64,000 nt of DNA from assembly GCF_025628895.1 (NCBI RefSeq), contig NZ_JAOTJC010000012.1, positions 294,275 to 358,274 of the forward strand, written 5' to 3'. A model generated the notes under the pieces. It saw only the letters and a list, made by a program, of their open reading frames with translations, did no database searches and had not been told where the DNA came from. Both the position numbers and the translations under genes were made by a program. Source of the stretch: Alteromonas salexigens. Lineage in GTDB: Bacteria > Pseudomonadota > Gammaproteobacteria > Enterobacterales > Alteromonadaceae. Positions within the stretch are counted from its first letter, which is position 1; the number at the start of each line of letters is the position of its first letter. Shown here in pieces: positions 28,599 through 38,100 of the stretch.

Positions 28599-28987
28599 AT
28601 GGCATTAATTAACGCATCCAAATCCTGTTCGCTAATATCGTTATCGGCGCTGTTCAGCATGATAAGACGGCGTAATGCGCTCACGCTGTCTAACGGGATA
28701 TGGGCCACTTTGCACCCCATATATGTACGTGGTGTGTGGGGATCGGACTGCCGGTACAACTGCTCTAGCTGCATCGTTATGGCCGGGCTGTCCTGATTCG
28801 CTTTAAAGGATACTTCGTAGGGATCGTGGCTGTCGAAGGGCAGGGCCGCCAGATCTTCTTCTGTGGCGCTCAGGCGGATCCCCCGCAGTGATACATCTTC
28901 CGCCATTACCGGCACGCTGGTGTGCTGATGACGCAGACTGGCTGCCACTTGTAACGGTACCCGCTGGAATTGCCGTTTATCTGTCAT
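28565..28987 (-). CDS. Small PilZ-domain protein
   Basis: 140 residues, essentially one PilZ domain: KRQFQRVPLQVAA gives the basic RxxxR-type element and EDVSLRGIRL the D-x-S-xx-G element that bind c-di-GMP. It lies on the other side of radA from the large PilZ protein, tail to tail with radA. No partner domain is visible; such single-domain PilZ proteins work by binding other proteins. Confidence 0.82.
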   Translation of the reverse strand: MTDKRQFQRVPLQVAASLRHQHTSVPVMAEDVSLRGIRLSATEEDLAALPFDSHDPYEVSFKANQDSPAITMQLEQLYRQSDPHTPRTYMGCKVAHIPLDSVSALRRLIMLNSADNDISEQDLDALINAIYTSASSASDN

Positions 28988-29090
28988 GCTGTTCTCCCGC
29001 CCGACTCTCTGGAAATTAAAGCGGTAACCGCATCGCAGGTCAATGACTAATTATTAACCTGCATTTGCCTCCCTTCTAAAATACTGACAT

Positions 29091-29114
29091 AAAAAAGCCG
29101 GGTTACCCCGGCTT
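29091..29114 (-). terminator. Terminator of ettA
   Basis: On the minus strand AAGCCGGG-GTAA-CCCGGCTT is followed by a run of Ts. It starts a few bases after the ettA stop. Confidence 0.75.
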
Positions 29115-29121
29115 GTGTGCG

Positions 29122-30792
29122 TTACTTTTTCGTCATGCGCTTGTATTTAAGGCGATGGGGCTCTACTACATCCTGCCCGAACTCCTGTTTCAGCCAGGCT
29201 TCGTAATCGTGGTAGTTGCCTTCGAAGAAGTTCACCTTACCTTCGTCACGGTAATCCAGAATGTGCGTCGCCACACGGTCAAGGAACCAGCGATCATGCG
29301 AAATAACCATGGCACAGCCAGGGAATTCTAATAGCGCATTCTCAAGCGCCCGCAGCGTCTCTACATCAAGGTCATTGGTAGGCTCATCGAGCAGCAGCAT
29401 GTTACCGCCGGCTTTCAGAAGTTTGGCCAGATGCACCCGATTGCGCTCACCGCCGGAGAGGTCTTTGATGTATTTCTGCTGATCATTGCCCTTGAAGTTA
29501 AAGCGGCTGCAATAGGCGCGGCTGTTAATTTCAAAGTTACCAATACGGATGATGTCCTGATCATCAGAAATTTCTTTCCACACCGTGTTATTTTCATTCA
29601 TATGGTCACGGAACTGATCGACACTGGCAATTTGCACACTTTCGCCCACGTCAATTTTGCCCGAGTCTGGTTGTTCGGTGCCACTGATCATCTTAAACAG
29701 GGTGGATTTACCCGCTCCGTTGGGACCGACAATCCCCACGATTGCGCCTTTCGGTACCTTAAAGGACAGGTCATCGATAAGCATACGGTCGCCATAGGAT
29801 TTCGTCAGGTTTTCTACTTCGATCACCTTGTCGCCAAGACGCTCACCGGGCGGGATAAACAGTTCGTTGGTTTCATTACGCTTCTGGTAGTCGCCGGTAG
29901 ACAATTCTTCGAACCGGGCCATCCGCGCCTTACTTTTCGCATGGCGGCCCTTCGGGTTAGAGCGAACCCATTCAAGCTCCTGCTTGATAGATTTTTGGCG
30001 GGCAGATTCGCTGCGCTCTTCCTGCTCCAGGCGCTTCTCTTTTTGTTCCAGCCACGAAGAATAGTTGCCTTCCCATGGAATGCCCTGACCACGGTCGAGT
30101 TCGAGGATCCAACCGGCGACATTATCAAGGAAATACCGATCGTGGGTAATCGCCACCACAGTCCCTTCATAATCGTGCAGAAAGCGCTCCAGCCAGGCTA
30201 CGGATTCCGCATCCAGGTGGTTGGTAGGTTCATCCAGCAGCAACATATCTGGCTTTTCCAACAGCAGGCGACACAGTGCAACACGACGGCGCTCGCCCCC
30301 GGACAGCTTGGATACATCGGCATCCCAGGCCGGCAAGCGCAACGCGTCAGCGGCACGTTCCAGCGCATTCTCCAGGTTGTGCCCGTCTTTCGCCTGGATA
30401 ATGGCTTCCAGTTCGCCCTGTTCTTTGGCCAGTGCATCGAAATCGGCATCTGGATCGGCGTACGCGGCATACACTTCATCAAGGCGGGTCAGCGCATGGG
30501 CAACATCGGCCACGGCTTCTTCTATATTACCGCGCACATCTTTGCTTTCGTCCAGCTGAGGTTCCTGTGGCAGGTAACCAATGTTGATACCCGGCTGGGG
30601 ACGCGCCTCGCCTTCAATTTCAGTGTCAACGCCGGCCATTATGCGCAGCAGCGTTGATTTACCGGCACCATTAAGACCCAGTACGCCGATTTTCGCGCCT
30701 GGGAAAAAGCTGAGAGAAATATCTTTGAGTATGAAGCGGTTAGGCGGAACAATCTTACCTACCCGGTGCATACTGTATACGTACTGTGACAT
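29122..30792 (-). CDS. ettA: Energy-dependent translational throttle protein EttA
   Basis: 556 residues (E. coli EttA 555), an ABC-F protein with two nucleotide-binding domains: Walker A GLNGAGKST and GPNGAGKST, signatures LSGGERRRVALC and LSGGERNRVHLA, and the arm/linker between. It binds the ribosomal E site and gates the first elongation step according to ATP/ADP. No membrane segment. It is divergent from lpxD across 285 bases. Confidence 0.96.
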   Translation of the reverse strand: MSQYVYSMHRVGKIVPPNRFILKDISLSFFPGAKIGVLGLNGAGKSTLLRIMAGVDTEIEGEARPQPGINIGYLPQEPQLDESKDVRGNIEEAVADVAHALTRLDEVYAAYADPDADFDALAKEQGELEAIIQAKDGHNLENALERAADALRLPAWDADVSKLSGGERRRVALCRLLLEKPDMLLLDEPTNHLDAESVAWLERFLHDYEGTVVAITHDRYFLDNVAGWILELDRGQGIPWEGNYSSWLEQKEKRLEQEERSESARQKSIKQELEWVRSNPKGRHAKSKARMARFEELSTGDYQKRNETNELFIPPGERLGDKVIEVENLTKSYGDRMLIDDLSFKVPKGAIVGIVGPNGAGKSTLFKMISGTEQPDSGKIDVGESVQIASVDQFRDHMNENNTVWKEISDDQDIIRIGNFEINSRAYCSRFNFKGNDQQKYIKDLSGGERNRVHLAKLLKAGGNMLLLDEPTNDLDVETLRALENALLEFPGCAMVISHDRWFLDRVATHILDYRDEGKVNFFEGNYHDYEAWLKQEFGQDVVEPHRLKYKRMTKK

Positions 30793-31077
30793 ATCGTGTC
30801 CTTGCCCGAAAATAAAGGCCGTATTGTACGCCCAATCAGCCCGTTAAGGCTAGGGGCTGACTATGCTCTTCGCTGATAATCCCATCAATCAGCTCAGCAC
30901 TTAGGGGAGTAGCGTAGCTTGCCGCTCTTCGAAGGCGTATTTGGTTAACGGTCATGCTGAAAAGCAGGTTCTTTCATCAAAACCTGTTTAATGACAGACA
31001 AATTAGCCCGACACACAGGACGGCTGTTAAAAAATGCAGTAGCATTCAACGCATTGTGTAAATTGTAGGGAAGTCTT

Positions 31078-32109
31078 ATGACGACAGTGAATACACCTGT
31101 TTATTCTTTGCAGGAGCTGGCTGGACACGTTAAGGGTGAAATCATCGGGGATGCGACGATTTCGTTGTCGGGAGTGGGGACGTTATCCGGCGCAACAAAG
31201 CAGCAAATCTCCTTTCTAACCAATACCAAGTACAAACCTCAGCTGGCCACAACAGGTGCCGGCGCAGTCATCGTGCATGAGAAGATGCGCGATGATGTGA
31301 CAGGGAATGCACTGGTGGTGGCTAACCCTCATGCTGCTTTTGCGCGGATCGCGCAGTTGTTTGACACCACGCCGGCAGTAGCAGCTGGCCGGGCGGCCAG
31401 TGCGGTGGTGGCAACCTCGGCGAAGCTGGGGAATAACATTGCGCTGGGCGAGCACGTGATCATCGAAGACAACGTGGTGCTGGGCGACAATGTGGTGATT
31501 GGCGCTAACTCGGTTATCCGTAAAGGCGCCCACATATTAGAAGACAGTGTGATTCACCCGAATGTCACGGTGTATCCTGATGTTAAGATTGGTAAGCGGG
31601 TTACTGTGCACAGCCAGACTGTGATCGGCGCGGCCGGGTTTGGCTATGCAAATGACGGCGGTACCTGGCTGCCCATCCCTCAGACAGGCTCAGTACAAAT
31701 CGGCGATGACAGTCAAATCGGCGCCAGCAGTACGATCGACCGCGGTGCCATGGAAGACACGATCATTGGTAAAAATGTGATTGTGGATAACCAGGTGCAG
31801 ATTGGCCATAACTGTATTATTGGCGATCACTCCTGCATTTGTGGAGCTACCGGTATCGCGGGCAGCTGTCATATCGGCAAGTACGTGATTATCGGCGGCG
31901 GTGTGGGCATCAATGGTCACATCTCTATCTGCGATAATGTGCAGGTCACCGGTTATACCATGATTGTGCAGGATATCACCGAGCCAGGCGTGTATTCATC
32001 AGGACAGCCGGCCATGCCAAATCGCGACTGGCGTAAAAACGCTATCCGTTTGCGGCAGATCGACAGCCTGTACGAGCGCGTGAAAAAACTGGAAAAAGCA
32101 CAACAATAA
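31078..32109 (+). CDS. lpxD: UDP-3-O-acylglucosamine N-acyltransferase
   Basis: 343 residues. The N-terminal uridine-binding domain (SLQELAGHVKGE, ISFLTNTKY) is followed by hexapeptide repeats of the left-handed beta helix and the catalytic His region VQIGHNCIIG. LpxD adds the second acyl chain in lipid A synthesis. It stands alone rather than in the usual bamA-skp-lpxD-fabZ-lpxA block, so a second lpxD may exist elsewhere in this genome. A C-terminal coiled segment (LYERVKKLEKAQQ) is typical. Confidence 0.92.
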   Translation: MTTVNTPVYSLQELAGHVKGEIIGDATISLSGVGTLSGATKQQISFLTNTKYKPQLATTGAGAVIVHEKMRDDVTGNALVVANPHAAFARIAQLFDTTPAVAAGRAASAVVATSAKLGNNIALGEHVIIEDNVVLGDNVVIGANSVIRKGAHILEDSVIHPNVTVYPDVKIGKRVTVHSQTVIGAAGFGYANDGGTWLPIPQTGSVQIGDDSQIGASSTIDRGAMEDTIIGKNVIVDNQVQIGHNCIIGDHSCICGATGIAGSCHIGKYVIIGGGVGINGHISICDNVQVTGYTMIVQDITEPGVYSSGQPAMPNRDWRKNAIRLRQIDSLYERVKKLEKAQQ

Positions 32110-32125
32110 TCATCGTTACCGGTAA

Positions 32126-32147
32126 ACCACTGCGATCGCGCAGTGGT
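32126..32147. repeat. Perfect inverted repeat after lpxD
   Basis: ACCACTGCG-ATCG-CGCAGTGGT: nine-base arms and a four-base centre containing GCGATCGC. No T-run follows, so it could be a weak terminator, an mRNA-stabilising hairpin or a protein site. Confidence 0.45.
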
Positions 32148-32323
32148 ACCCGGCTTGCCCGAGGGTCCCTCCCCATCCTGGATGGTAATAACCTCATCGG
32201 GCTGTCAACCTCGCCATCCACCCCACACAATCATAAAAGCGCCACAAAGCGGTATACATAGCGGCCAAAATGACTAGAATATGCGTTCGCTATTGCCATA
32301 TTAACCGCAGTTAAGGAGCCTCC

Positions 32324-33580
32324 ATGTTACCTCGCGAATCGAACATAGCTGATTTTGATCCCGAACTGGCCGACGCCATGGCCAAAGAAGTCACCCGTCA
32401 GGAAGAGCATATAGAGCTTATTGCTTCTGAAAATTATTGCAGTCCACGGGTTATGGAGGCACAGGGTTCTCAGCTGACCAATAAGTACGCTGAAGGCTAC
32501 CCGGGCAAGCGTTACTACGGTGGTTGTGAACATGTTGATGTGGTTGAGCAGCTGGCTATCGATCGCGCCAAACAACTGTTTGGTGCCGAATATGCAAACG
32601 TCCAGCCTCACTCAGGCTCACAGGCTAACTCTGCCGTATTTATGGCGTTACTTGATGCTGGTGATACCGTGCTGGGCATGAGCTTGTCAGAAGGCGGCCA
32701 CCTTACTCACGGCTCGCATGTGAATTTTTCGGGTAAGACCTACAATGCAGTACAGTACGGTTTAAACCACGACACCGGTGAAATCGATTACGAGCAGGTT
32801 GAAGCGCTGGCCGAAGAGCACAAACCAAAAATGATTATTGGTGGCTTCTCCGCATACTCAGGCGTAGTTGACTGGCAGCGTTTCCGTGAGATTGCCGACA
32901 AGGTCGGGGCGTACCTGCTGGTGGATATGGCTCATGTGGCGGGTCTGATTGCGGCAGGGGTTTACCCAAATCCGTTACCACACGCACACGTTGTGACCAC
33001 CACCACGCACAAAACCCTGGCCGGCCCCCGCAGTGGTTTGATTCTGTCCGCCTGTGGTGATGAAACCATCTACAAAAAATTAAACAGCTCGGTATTCCCT
33101 GGGAATCAGGGTGGTCCGCTGTGTCATGTGATTGCGGCGAAAGCGGTGGCGTTTAAAGAAGCGCTGCAACCAGAGTTTAAAACGTACCAGCAGCAGGTAG
33201 TAAAAAACGCCAAGGCTATGGTAGCAGTATTGCAGGAACGCGGTTATAAAGTTGTGTCGAACGGCACCGAAAACCACTTGTTCCTGCTGGATCTTATCGA
33301 TAAAGACATCACCGGCAAAGATGCTGACGCTGCCCTCGGCCGCGCCAACATTACTGTGAATAAAAACTCAGTACCTAACGATCCCCGTTCACCGTTCGTT
33401 ACCAGTGGTCTGCGTATTGGTAGCCCGGCGATCACGCGCCGTGGTTTCAAGGAAGCTGAAGCTGAACAGGTTGCGGCCTGGATGTGTGACGTACTGGATA
33501 ACCTCGGTGATGATGCTGTGGAAGCACGTGTGAAACAGGAAGTCATCGAGCTGTGCGCTAAATTCCCGGTCTATTCGTAA
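32324..33580 (+). CDS. glyA: Serine hydroxymethyltransferase
   Basis: 418 residues. It converts serine and tetrahydrofolate to glycine and methylene-tetrahydrofolate with PLP. The PLP lysine is K230 in [34 protein letters not shown] and GLRIGSPA are also present. A good AAGGAG precedes the ATG. It heads the run glyA-nrdR-ribD-ribE-ribBX-ribH-nusB, the common gammaproteobacterial order. Confidence 0.97.
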   Translation: MLPRESNIADFDPELADAMAKEVTRQEEHIELIASENYCSPRVMEAQGSQLTNKYAEGYPGKRYYGGCEHVDVVEQLAIDRAKQLFGAEYANVQPHSGSQANSAVFMALLDAGDTVLGMSLSEGGHLTHGSHVNFSGKTYNAVQYGLNHDTGEIDYEQVEALAEEHKPKMIIGGFSAYSGVVDWQRFREIADKVGAYLLVDMAHVAGLIAAGVYPNPLPHAHVVTTTTHKTLAGPRSGLILSACGDETIYKKLNSSVFPGNQGGPLCHVIAAKAVAFKEALQPEFKTYQQQVVKNAKAMVAVLQERGYKVVSNGTENHLFLLDLIDKDITGKDADAALGRANITVNKNSVPNDPRSPFVTSGLRIGSPAITRRGFKEAEAEQVAAWMCDVLDNLGDDAVEARVKQEVIELCAKFPVYS

Positions 33581-33607
33581 CGGCATAGCAGGCGTTGTTC
33601 TCTGTGT

Positions 33608-33622
33608 GGGGGCAACGCCCCC
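33608..33622 (+). other. GC-rich hairpin between glyA and nrdR
   Basis: GGGGGC-AAC-GCCCCC, six base pairs, 17 bases before the nrdR start. It lacks a T-run, so it may attenuate or process the transcript rather than end it. Confidence 0.4.
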
Positions 33623-33639
33623 ATTAACGAGGATCCTGC

Positions 33640-34092
33640 ATGTTTTGCCCATTCTGTTCCGCCCAGGAAACAAAAGTCATTGATTCACGGCTGGTTGCTG
33701 AAGGGCATCAGGTGCGTCGTCGTCGCGAATGTCTGGAATGCCACGAGCGGTTCACTACCTTTGAAAGTGCCGAGCTGGTTATGCCAAGGGTGATTAAGCG
33801 GGATGGTTCCCGTGAACCCTTTAACGAAGACAAGCTCAGAGCCGGCCTGCAACGTGCCCTGGAAAAGCGTCCGGTGAGCACAGAAAAGGTGGAACAATGT
33901 GTGTTGTCGCTGAAATCACAACTGCGCGCCACGGGCGAGCGGGAAGTGGAAAGCGAACTGTTGGGAACCTTAATCATGAACGCGCTTAAAGAGCTTGATA
34001 AAGTTGCCTATGTCCGCTTTGCGTCAGTATACCGGTCGTTCGAAGACATCCGGGAGTTTGGGGAAGAGATTGCCAGACTCGGCGAAAAGTAA
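33640..34092 (+). CDS. nrdR: Transcriptional repressor NrdR
   Basis: 150 residues. Zinc ribbon CPFC...[12 protein letters not shown] at the N-terminus and an ATP-cone domain ([13 protein letters not shown]...KL) after it. It represses ribonucleotide reductase genes in response to dATP/ATP. Begins MFCPFC instead of the usual MHCPFC. 23 bases before ribD. Confidence 0.96.
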   Translation: MFCPFCSAQETKVIDSRLVAEGHQVRRRRECLECHERFTTFESAELVMPRVIKRDGSREPFNEDKLRAGLQRALEKRPVSTEKVEQCVLSLKSQLRATGEREVESELLGTLIMNALKELDKVAYVRFASVYRSFEDIREFGEEIARLGEK

Positions 34093-34115
34093 CCTTAACA
34101 GGCGGGGGTAAGCTA

Positions 34116-35243
34116 ATGCCTCATGCGATAGCAACCGATTACCACTGGATGGCGCAGGCCATTCAGCTTGCCCGACGCGGTTTGTATACCACCTCTCCCA
34201 ACCCCAGAGTGGGCTGCATCATTCTCGATAAAAATGGCACACTGGCTGGCAAAGGCTATCACGTCGAAGCTGGCACTGCTCACGCTGAAGTACATGCCTT
34301 GCAAGAAGCCGGCGCGTCTTCGCGCGGGGGGACGGCATATGTCACGCTGGAACCCTGTAGCCATTTCGGTCGTACACCACCCTGTGCTAACGCATTAATA
34401 GAGGCCGGTGTTGCCAGAGTGGTGGTGGCGATGACCGACCCGAATCCTAACGTCAGCGGCAGCGGCATCGCCCGGTTGCAGGAGGCGGGGATTGAAGTGA
34501 TAAGTGACGTGATGGCCGCTCAGGCGGCAGCACTGAACCCCGGCTTTATCAAACGAATGATGACCGGCAAACCTTTCGTCCGGGTGAAGCTCGGAGTGAG
34601 TCTGGATGGTAAAATTGCCCTGGCGAATGGCGTCAGTCAGTGGATCACCGGACCTGCCGCGCGCCGGGATGTACAGCGCTTCCGGGCACAAAGTTGTGCC
34701 ATACTCACTGGCTCAGGGACGGCGCGCGCCGATAACCCCAGTTTATTAGTGAGACCCAGCGAGGCCCGGTTCGAAGATTATCCGCTGCATAATATTCGTC
34801 AGCCAGTGCGGGTCGTGGTAGACAGCAAGCAGTCGTTGCCAGCAGAGTTACAGTTATTCAATGACGGTAAGACCACCTATGTGGCGACGACCCGGCAACC
34901 TGCTGAAACTGAAAGCCCGTCCCATGTATTGTCCCTGCCCGGGAAAGGCGGTCAGGTAGACTTAAGTGCACTTATGGAGCGGCTGGGCGCGATGCAGTTA
35001 AACGAGGTCTGGGTAGAAGCCGGGCCAGGACTGGCGGGAGCTCTGTTGCAGCAGGGTGAGGTTGACGAACTGATTGTGTATCAGGCGCCCAAATTGCTTG
35101 GAGATAACGCTATCTCTATGGTTTCTTTACCCGCCTTCGATACCCTTGCTGAAGCGGTTGAACTGCGTATGACGGATAGTCGCAGAGTGGGCAACGATAT
35201 GCGATTACAGTTTGCAGTCAGCAGTCGTTCAGAAGTTGATTAA
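34116..35243 (+). CDS. ribD: Bifunctional riboflavin deaminase/reductase RibD
   Basis: 375 residues. The N-terminal deaminase has the zinc site HAEVHAL and PCSHFGRTPPC; the C-terminal reductase (from about residue 150) has VRVKLGVSLDGKIAL and WVEAGPGLAGALL. It performs the second and third steps of riboflavin synthesis. No FMN riboswitch fits in the short gap upstream. 14 bases before ribE. Confidence 0.96.
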   Translation: MPHAIATDYHWMAQAIQLARRGLYTTSPNPRVGCIILDKNGTLAGKGYHVEAGTAHAEVHALQEAGASSRGGTAYVTLEPCSHFGRTPPCANALIEAGVARVVVAMTDPNPNVSGSGIARLQEAGIEVISDVMAAQAAALNPGFIKRMMTGKPFVRVKLGVSLDGKIALANGVSQWITGPAARRDVQRFRAQSCAILTGSGTARADNPSLLVRPSEARFEDYPLHNIRQPVRVVVDSKQSLPAELQLFNDGKTTYVATTRQPAETESPSHVLSLPGKGGQVDLSALMERLGAMQLNEVWVEAGPGLAGALLQQGEVDELIVYQAPKLLGDNAISMVSLPAFDTLAEAVELRMTDSRRVGNDMRLQFAVSSRSEVD

Positions 35244-35257
35244 TTGAGAGAGACGTT

Positions 35258-35923
35258 ATGTTTACCGGAATTATAGAGGCGCTGGGTAGCATCACCAGTC
35301 TGGAAAACCGCGGTGACAATATCCGCCTGAAGGTATCGTCAGATAAACTGGACATGTCTGACGTGGCGCTTGGCGACAGCATTGCCACCAACGGTGTCTG
35401 TCTGACCGTTACTGATATGGGTGAACATCATTATTGTGCCGATGTCTCAGCGGAAACGATAAAATATACGGGCTTTGCCCACTACAAAGTTGGCTCAAAG
35501 GTGAATCTCGAAAAAGCAATGCGGCCTACCGACCGTTTCGGTGGTCACATTGTGTCCGGGCACGTGGACGGCGTAGGCGAAGTCAGCAACGTTACTCATC
35601 ACACCGACTATGTTGAAATTTGGGTGAAAGCACCTACGTCTATTGCTAAATATATCGCCCACAAAGGCAGCATCACGGTGGATGGTGTCAGCCTGACGGT
35701 CAACGAAGTGAATGGCGCAGAGTTTATGCTGTGGATTATTCCCCATACCCTTCAGGAAACCGTTATTGGCACGTACCAGACCGGAACCCAGGTAAATCTG
35801 GAAGTGGATGTGGTGGCCCGATATCTTGAAAGGCTTATGCTAGGCGATAAAGCGGCCAATCCTGAGACTAAAAGCGGCATCGACATGGCGTTTCTGGCCG
35901 AAAATGGCTTTTTACGAAAATAA
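35258..35923 (+). CDS. ribE: Riboflavin synthase alpha subunit
   Basis: 221 residues with two similar lumazine-binding barrels, the first starting [12 protein letters not shown]. It dismutates two dimethyl-ribityl-lumazines to riboflavin. GVCLTVT and GVSLTVNEV mark the same loop in each barrel. In E. coli naming this is ribC; ribE is the common alternative. Confidence 0.95.
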   Translation: MFTGIIEALGSITSLENRGDNIRLKVSSDKLDMSDVALGDSIATNGVCLTVTDMGEHHYCADVSAETIKYTGFAHYKVGSKVNLEKAMRPTDRFGGHIVSGHVDGVGEVSNVTHHTDYVEIWVKAPTSIAKYIAHKGSITVDGVSLTVNEVNGAEFMLWIIPHTLQETVIGTYQTGTQVNLEVDVVARYLERLMLGDKAANPETKSGIDMAFLAENGFLRK

Positions 35924-35948
35924 ATACCCTACAAGAAGCACAACTATT

Positions 35949-37058
35949 ATGGCATTGAATACTCCCCAGGAAATAATTGAAGACATTCGTCAGGGCAAGA
36001 TGGTTATCCTGATGGACGATGAAGATCGTGAAAATGAAGGCGATCTCATCATGGCAGCAGAGCATGTCACACCGGAAGCTATTAACTTCATGGTAACTCA
36101 TGCCCGCGGCCTGGTCTGTATGCCCATGACACAGGAACGCTGTAAGCGGTTAAACCTGCCACTGATGGTGGATAAAAACGAAGCGCAGTTCGCCACTAAC
36201 TTTACCGTCTCCATCGAAGCCGCCCGGGGCGTTACTACCGGTATCTCGGCCGCCGATCGTGCCACTACCATCCTGGCAGCCGTCTCGCCGGACGCCAAAG
36301 CGACTGACATTGTTCAGCCTGGTCATATTTTTCCGCTGATCGCCAAAGAAGGCGGCGTGCTGAACCGTGCCGGTCATACCGAAGCGGGGGTGGACTTACC
36401 GCGTCTGGCCGGGTGTGAGCCAGCCGGTGTGATTGTCGAAATTCTCAATGAAGATGGCACCATGGCCCGGCGCCCTCAACTGGAAACGTTCGCCAAAAAA
36501 CACAACCTAAAAATTGGCACCATTGCCGATTTGATTGAATACCGTAACCTGAACGAAACCACCATCGAAAAAGTCGCACAGTGCCACTTACCTACCGAGT
36601 ACGGCGACTTTGAGCTGCATACGTTTAAGGATGTTATCGACAACCAGGTCCACTTCGCGCTGAAAAAAGGGGAAGTGAGTGAAGACACGCCCACCTTAGT
36701 GCGTGTGCATTTACATAATACGTTCAGCGATTTGCTTGGCTCTACCCGTGGTATCCATCGGTCAATGACGCTGCCTGAAGCCATGACCCGGATTGCCGAT
36801 GAGGGTGGGGTAGTGGTTATCCTGGGCAAGGAAGAACAAATTGAAAGCCAGGTGCGCCGCTTCGCCGCAGAAGATCGCGGTGAACAGCCCGCCGGGGCAG
36901 AATGGCAGGGCTCATCAAGAACGATTGGTGTGGGCAGCCAGATACTCGCCAGCCTGGGCGTGCAGAAAATGCGCCTGCTCAGTAAGCCGATTAAGTATCA
37001 TGCGCTGTCAGGTTATGGCCTGGAAGTTGTAGAATATATCCACGATCAGCAGGACTGA
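35949..37058 (+). CDS. ribBX: RibBX: DHBP synthase fused to decayed RibA domain
   Basis: 369 residues. Residues 1-205 are a full 3,4-dihydroxy-2-butanone 4-phosphate synthase ([29 protein letters not shown]). The rest aligns with GTP cyclohydrolase II but lacks its zinc motif: where RibA has ...RCDCGxQL, this protein has [18 protein letters not shown] without cysteines, and the RQEGRGIGL loop is replaced by [10 protein letters not shown]. This is the RibBX variant described in Proteobacteria, so RibA activity must come from another gene. The start at 35949 follows the stop of ribE by 25 bases. Confidence 0.9.
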   Translation: MALNTPQEIIEDIRQGKMVILMDDEDRENEGDLIMAAEHVTPEAINFMVTHARGLVCMPMTQERCKRLNLPLMVDKNEAQFATNFTVSIEAARGVTTGISAADRATTILAAVSPDAKATDIVQPGHIFPLIAKEGGVLNRAGHTEAGVDLPRLAGCEPAGVIVEILNEDGTMARRPQLETFAKKHNLKIGTIADLIEYRNLNETTIEKVAQCHLPTEYGDFELHTFKDVIDNQVHFALKKGEVSEDTPTLVRVHLHNTFSDLLGSTRGIHRSMTLPEAMTRIADEGGVVVILGKEEQIESQVRRFAAEDRGEQPAGAEWQGSSRTIGVGSQILASLGVQKMRLLSKPIKYHALSGYGLEVVEYIHDQQD

Positions 37059-37097
37059 TTCCTGCCAACATTCAATGTAGTTTGCGCGTGGTTATGC

Positions 37098-37103
37098 TAT
37101 ACT
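37098..37103 (+). promoter_or_regulatory. Extended -10 promoter candidate before ribH
   Basis: TGCTATACT is an extended -10 element followed by GCGCGCC, a GC-rich discriminator as in growth-rate-controlled promoters. The -35 region is poor. It would allow ribH-nusB expression apart from ribD-ribBX. Confidence 0.4.
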
Positions 37104-37132
37104 GCGCGCCGTTTTTCTCGAGGAAAGAAATC

Positions 37133-37606
37133 ATGCAGGTCATAGAAGGTAATATCAGAGCGACCGGTAAGAAATTCGCCATTGTCGTGTCACGGTTCAA
37201 TAGTTTTGTGGTTGAAAGCTTGCTGGAAGGCGCGCTGGATACACTTGAGCGTCACGGCGAGGTGAGCGACGACGACATTACGGTTGTACGCGTACCGGGC
37301 GCATATGAGCTGCCGGTTGTGGCCAAAAAACTGGCTGAAAAACAGTCGTTCGATGCCATTATCGCATTAGGCGCGGTTATCCGCGGGGGGACACCCCACT
37401 TTGACTTTGTTGCCGGTGAGTGCAACAAAGGTTTAGCACAGGTGTCGCTGGAGTACGGCGTGCCGCTGTCTTTCGGTGTTATCACCACAGATTCTATTGA
37501 GCAGGCCATTGAGCGTTCAGGCACCAAAGCGGGCAACAAAGGTGCAGAAGCTGCACTGGGCGCGCTGGAAATGGTGAATGTCATCGACGCTGTCGACAAA
37601 TTATAA
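37133..37606 (+). CDS. ribH: 6,7-dimethyl-8-ribityllumazine synthase
   Basis: 157 residues. It condenses the RibB product with the pyrimidine intermediate. Motifs [28 protein letters not shown] and [17 protein letters not shown]. The start MQVIEGN is preceded by GAGGAAAG; an upstream in-frame ATG lies in the promoter and is not used. 14 bases before nusB. Confidence 0.96.
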   Translation: MQVIEGNIRATGKKFAIVVSRFNSFVVESLLEGALDTLERHGEVSDDDITVVRVPGAYELPVVAKKLAEKQSFDAIIALGAVIRGGTPHFDFVAGECNKGLAQVSLEYGVPLSFGVITTDSIEQAIERSGTKAGNKGAEAALGALEMVNVIDAVDKL

Positions 37607-37620
37607 GGTAGGCGGCATAA

Positions 37621-38043
37621 GTGAAAGTTTCAGCACGTCATAAAGCCCGGGAACTGGCCCTTCAGGGGATCTATTCCTGGCAGTTAAGTAAGAATCCCAT
37701 CGAACAGGTGGAATTATCTCTGGCAACCAGCAACGACATGCAAAAAGTCGACATGCCATACTTCCAGGCCCTGATCCGGGGCGTGGCGGCACAGTCAGCA
37801 ACGTTGGACAGTGCCATTAAACCCTACCTGGGGCGTCTGCCCGAGGAGCTGGATGCCATCGAAAAAGCCATTCTGCGGCTGGCAACCTACGAACTTACCC
37901 AACGCATGGACGTGCCATACCGGGTCATTATCAACGAAGCCATAGAACTGGCGAAATCGTTTGGTGCCGAAGAAAGTCATAAATTCATTAACGGCGCACT
38001 GGATAAAGCTGTTCGCACCCTACGCAAGGACGAACGCGGCTAG
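37621..38043 (+). CDS. nusB: Transcription antitermination factor NusB
   Basis: 140 residues from GTG. It binds boxA RNA with NusE (S10) in rRNA antitermination. Contains ARELALQGIYSW and VIINEAIELAKSFG...KFINGALDK, the NusB core. Linked here to riboflavin genes as in most gammaproteobacteria. A likely rRNA promoter at the window's right end would be one of its distant clients. Confidence 0.95.
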   Translation: MKVSARHKARELALQGIYSWQLSKNPIEQVELSLATSNDMQKVDMPYFQALIRGVAAQSATLDSAIKPYLGRLPEELDAIEKAILRLATYELTQRMDVPYRVIINEAIELAKSFGAEESHKFINGALDKAVRTLRKDERG

Positions 38044-38100
38044 GTGGTGAACCTAAAGCGTGACCGGCTCTGGTCACGCGATGACGCAATAGTTGGAAAT

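Noticed and set aside
29431..30657. 408-codon open frame opposite ettA
   Set aside because: Lies wholly antisense to a clear ABC-F gene and has no recognisable motif; an effect of codon bias.
34093..34115. FMN riboswitch before ribD
   Set aside because: Only 23 bases separate nrdR and ribD, far too short for the aptamer.
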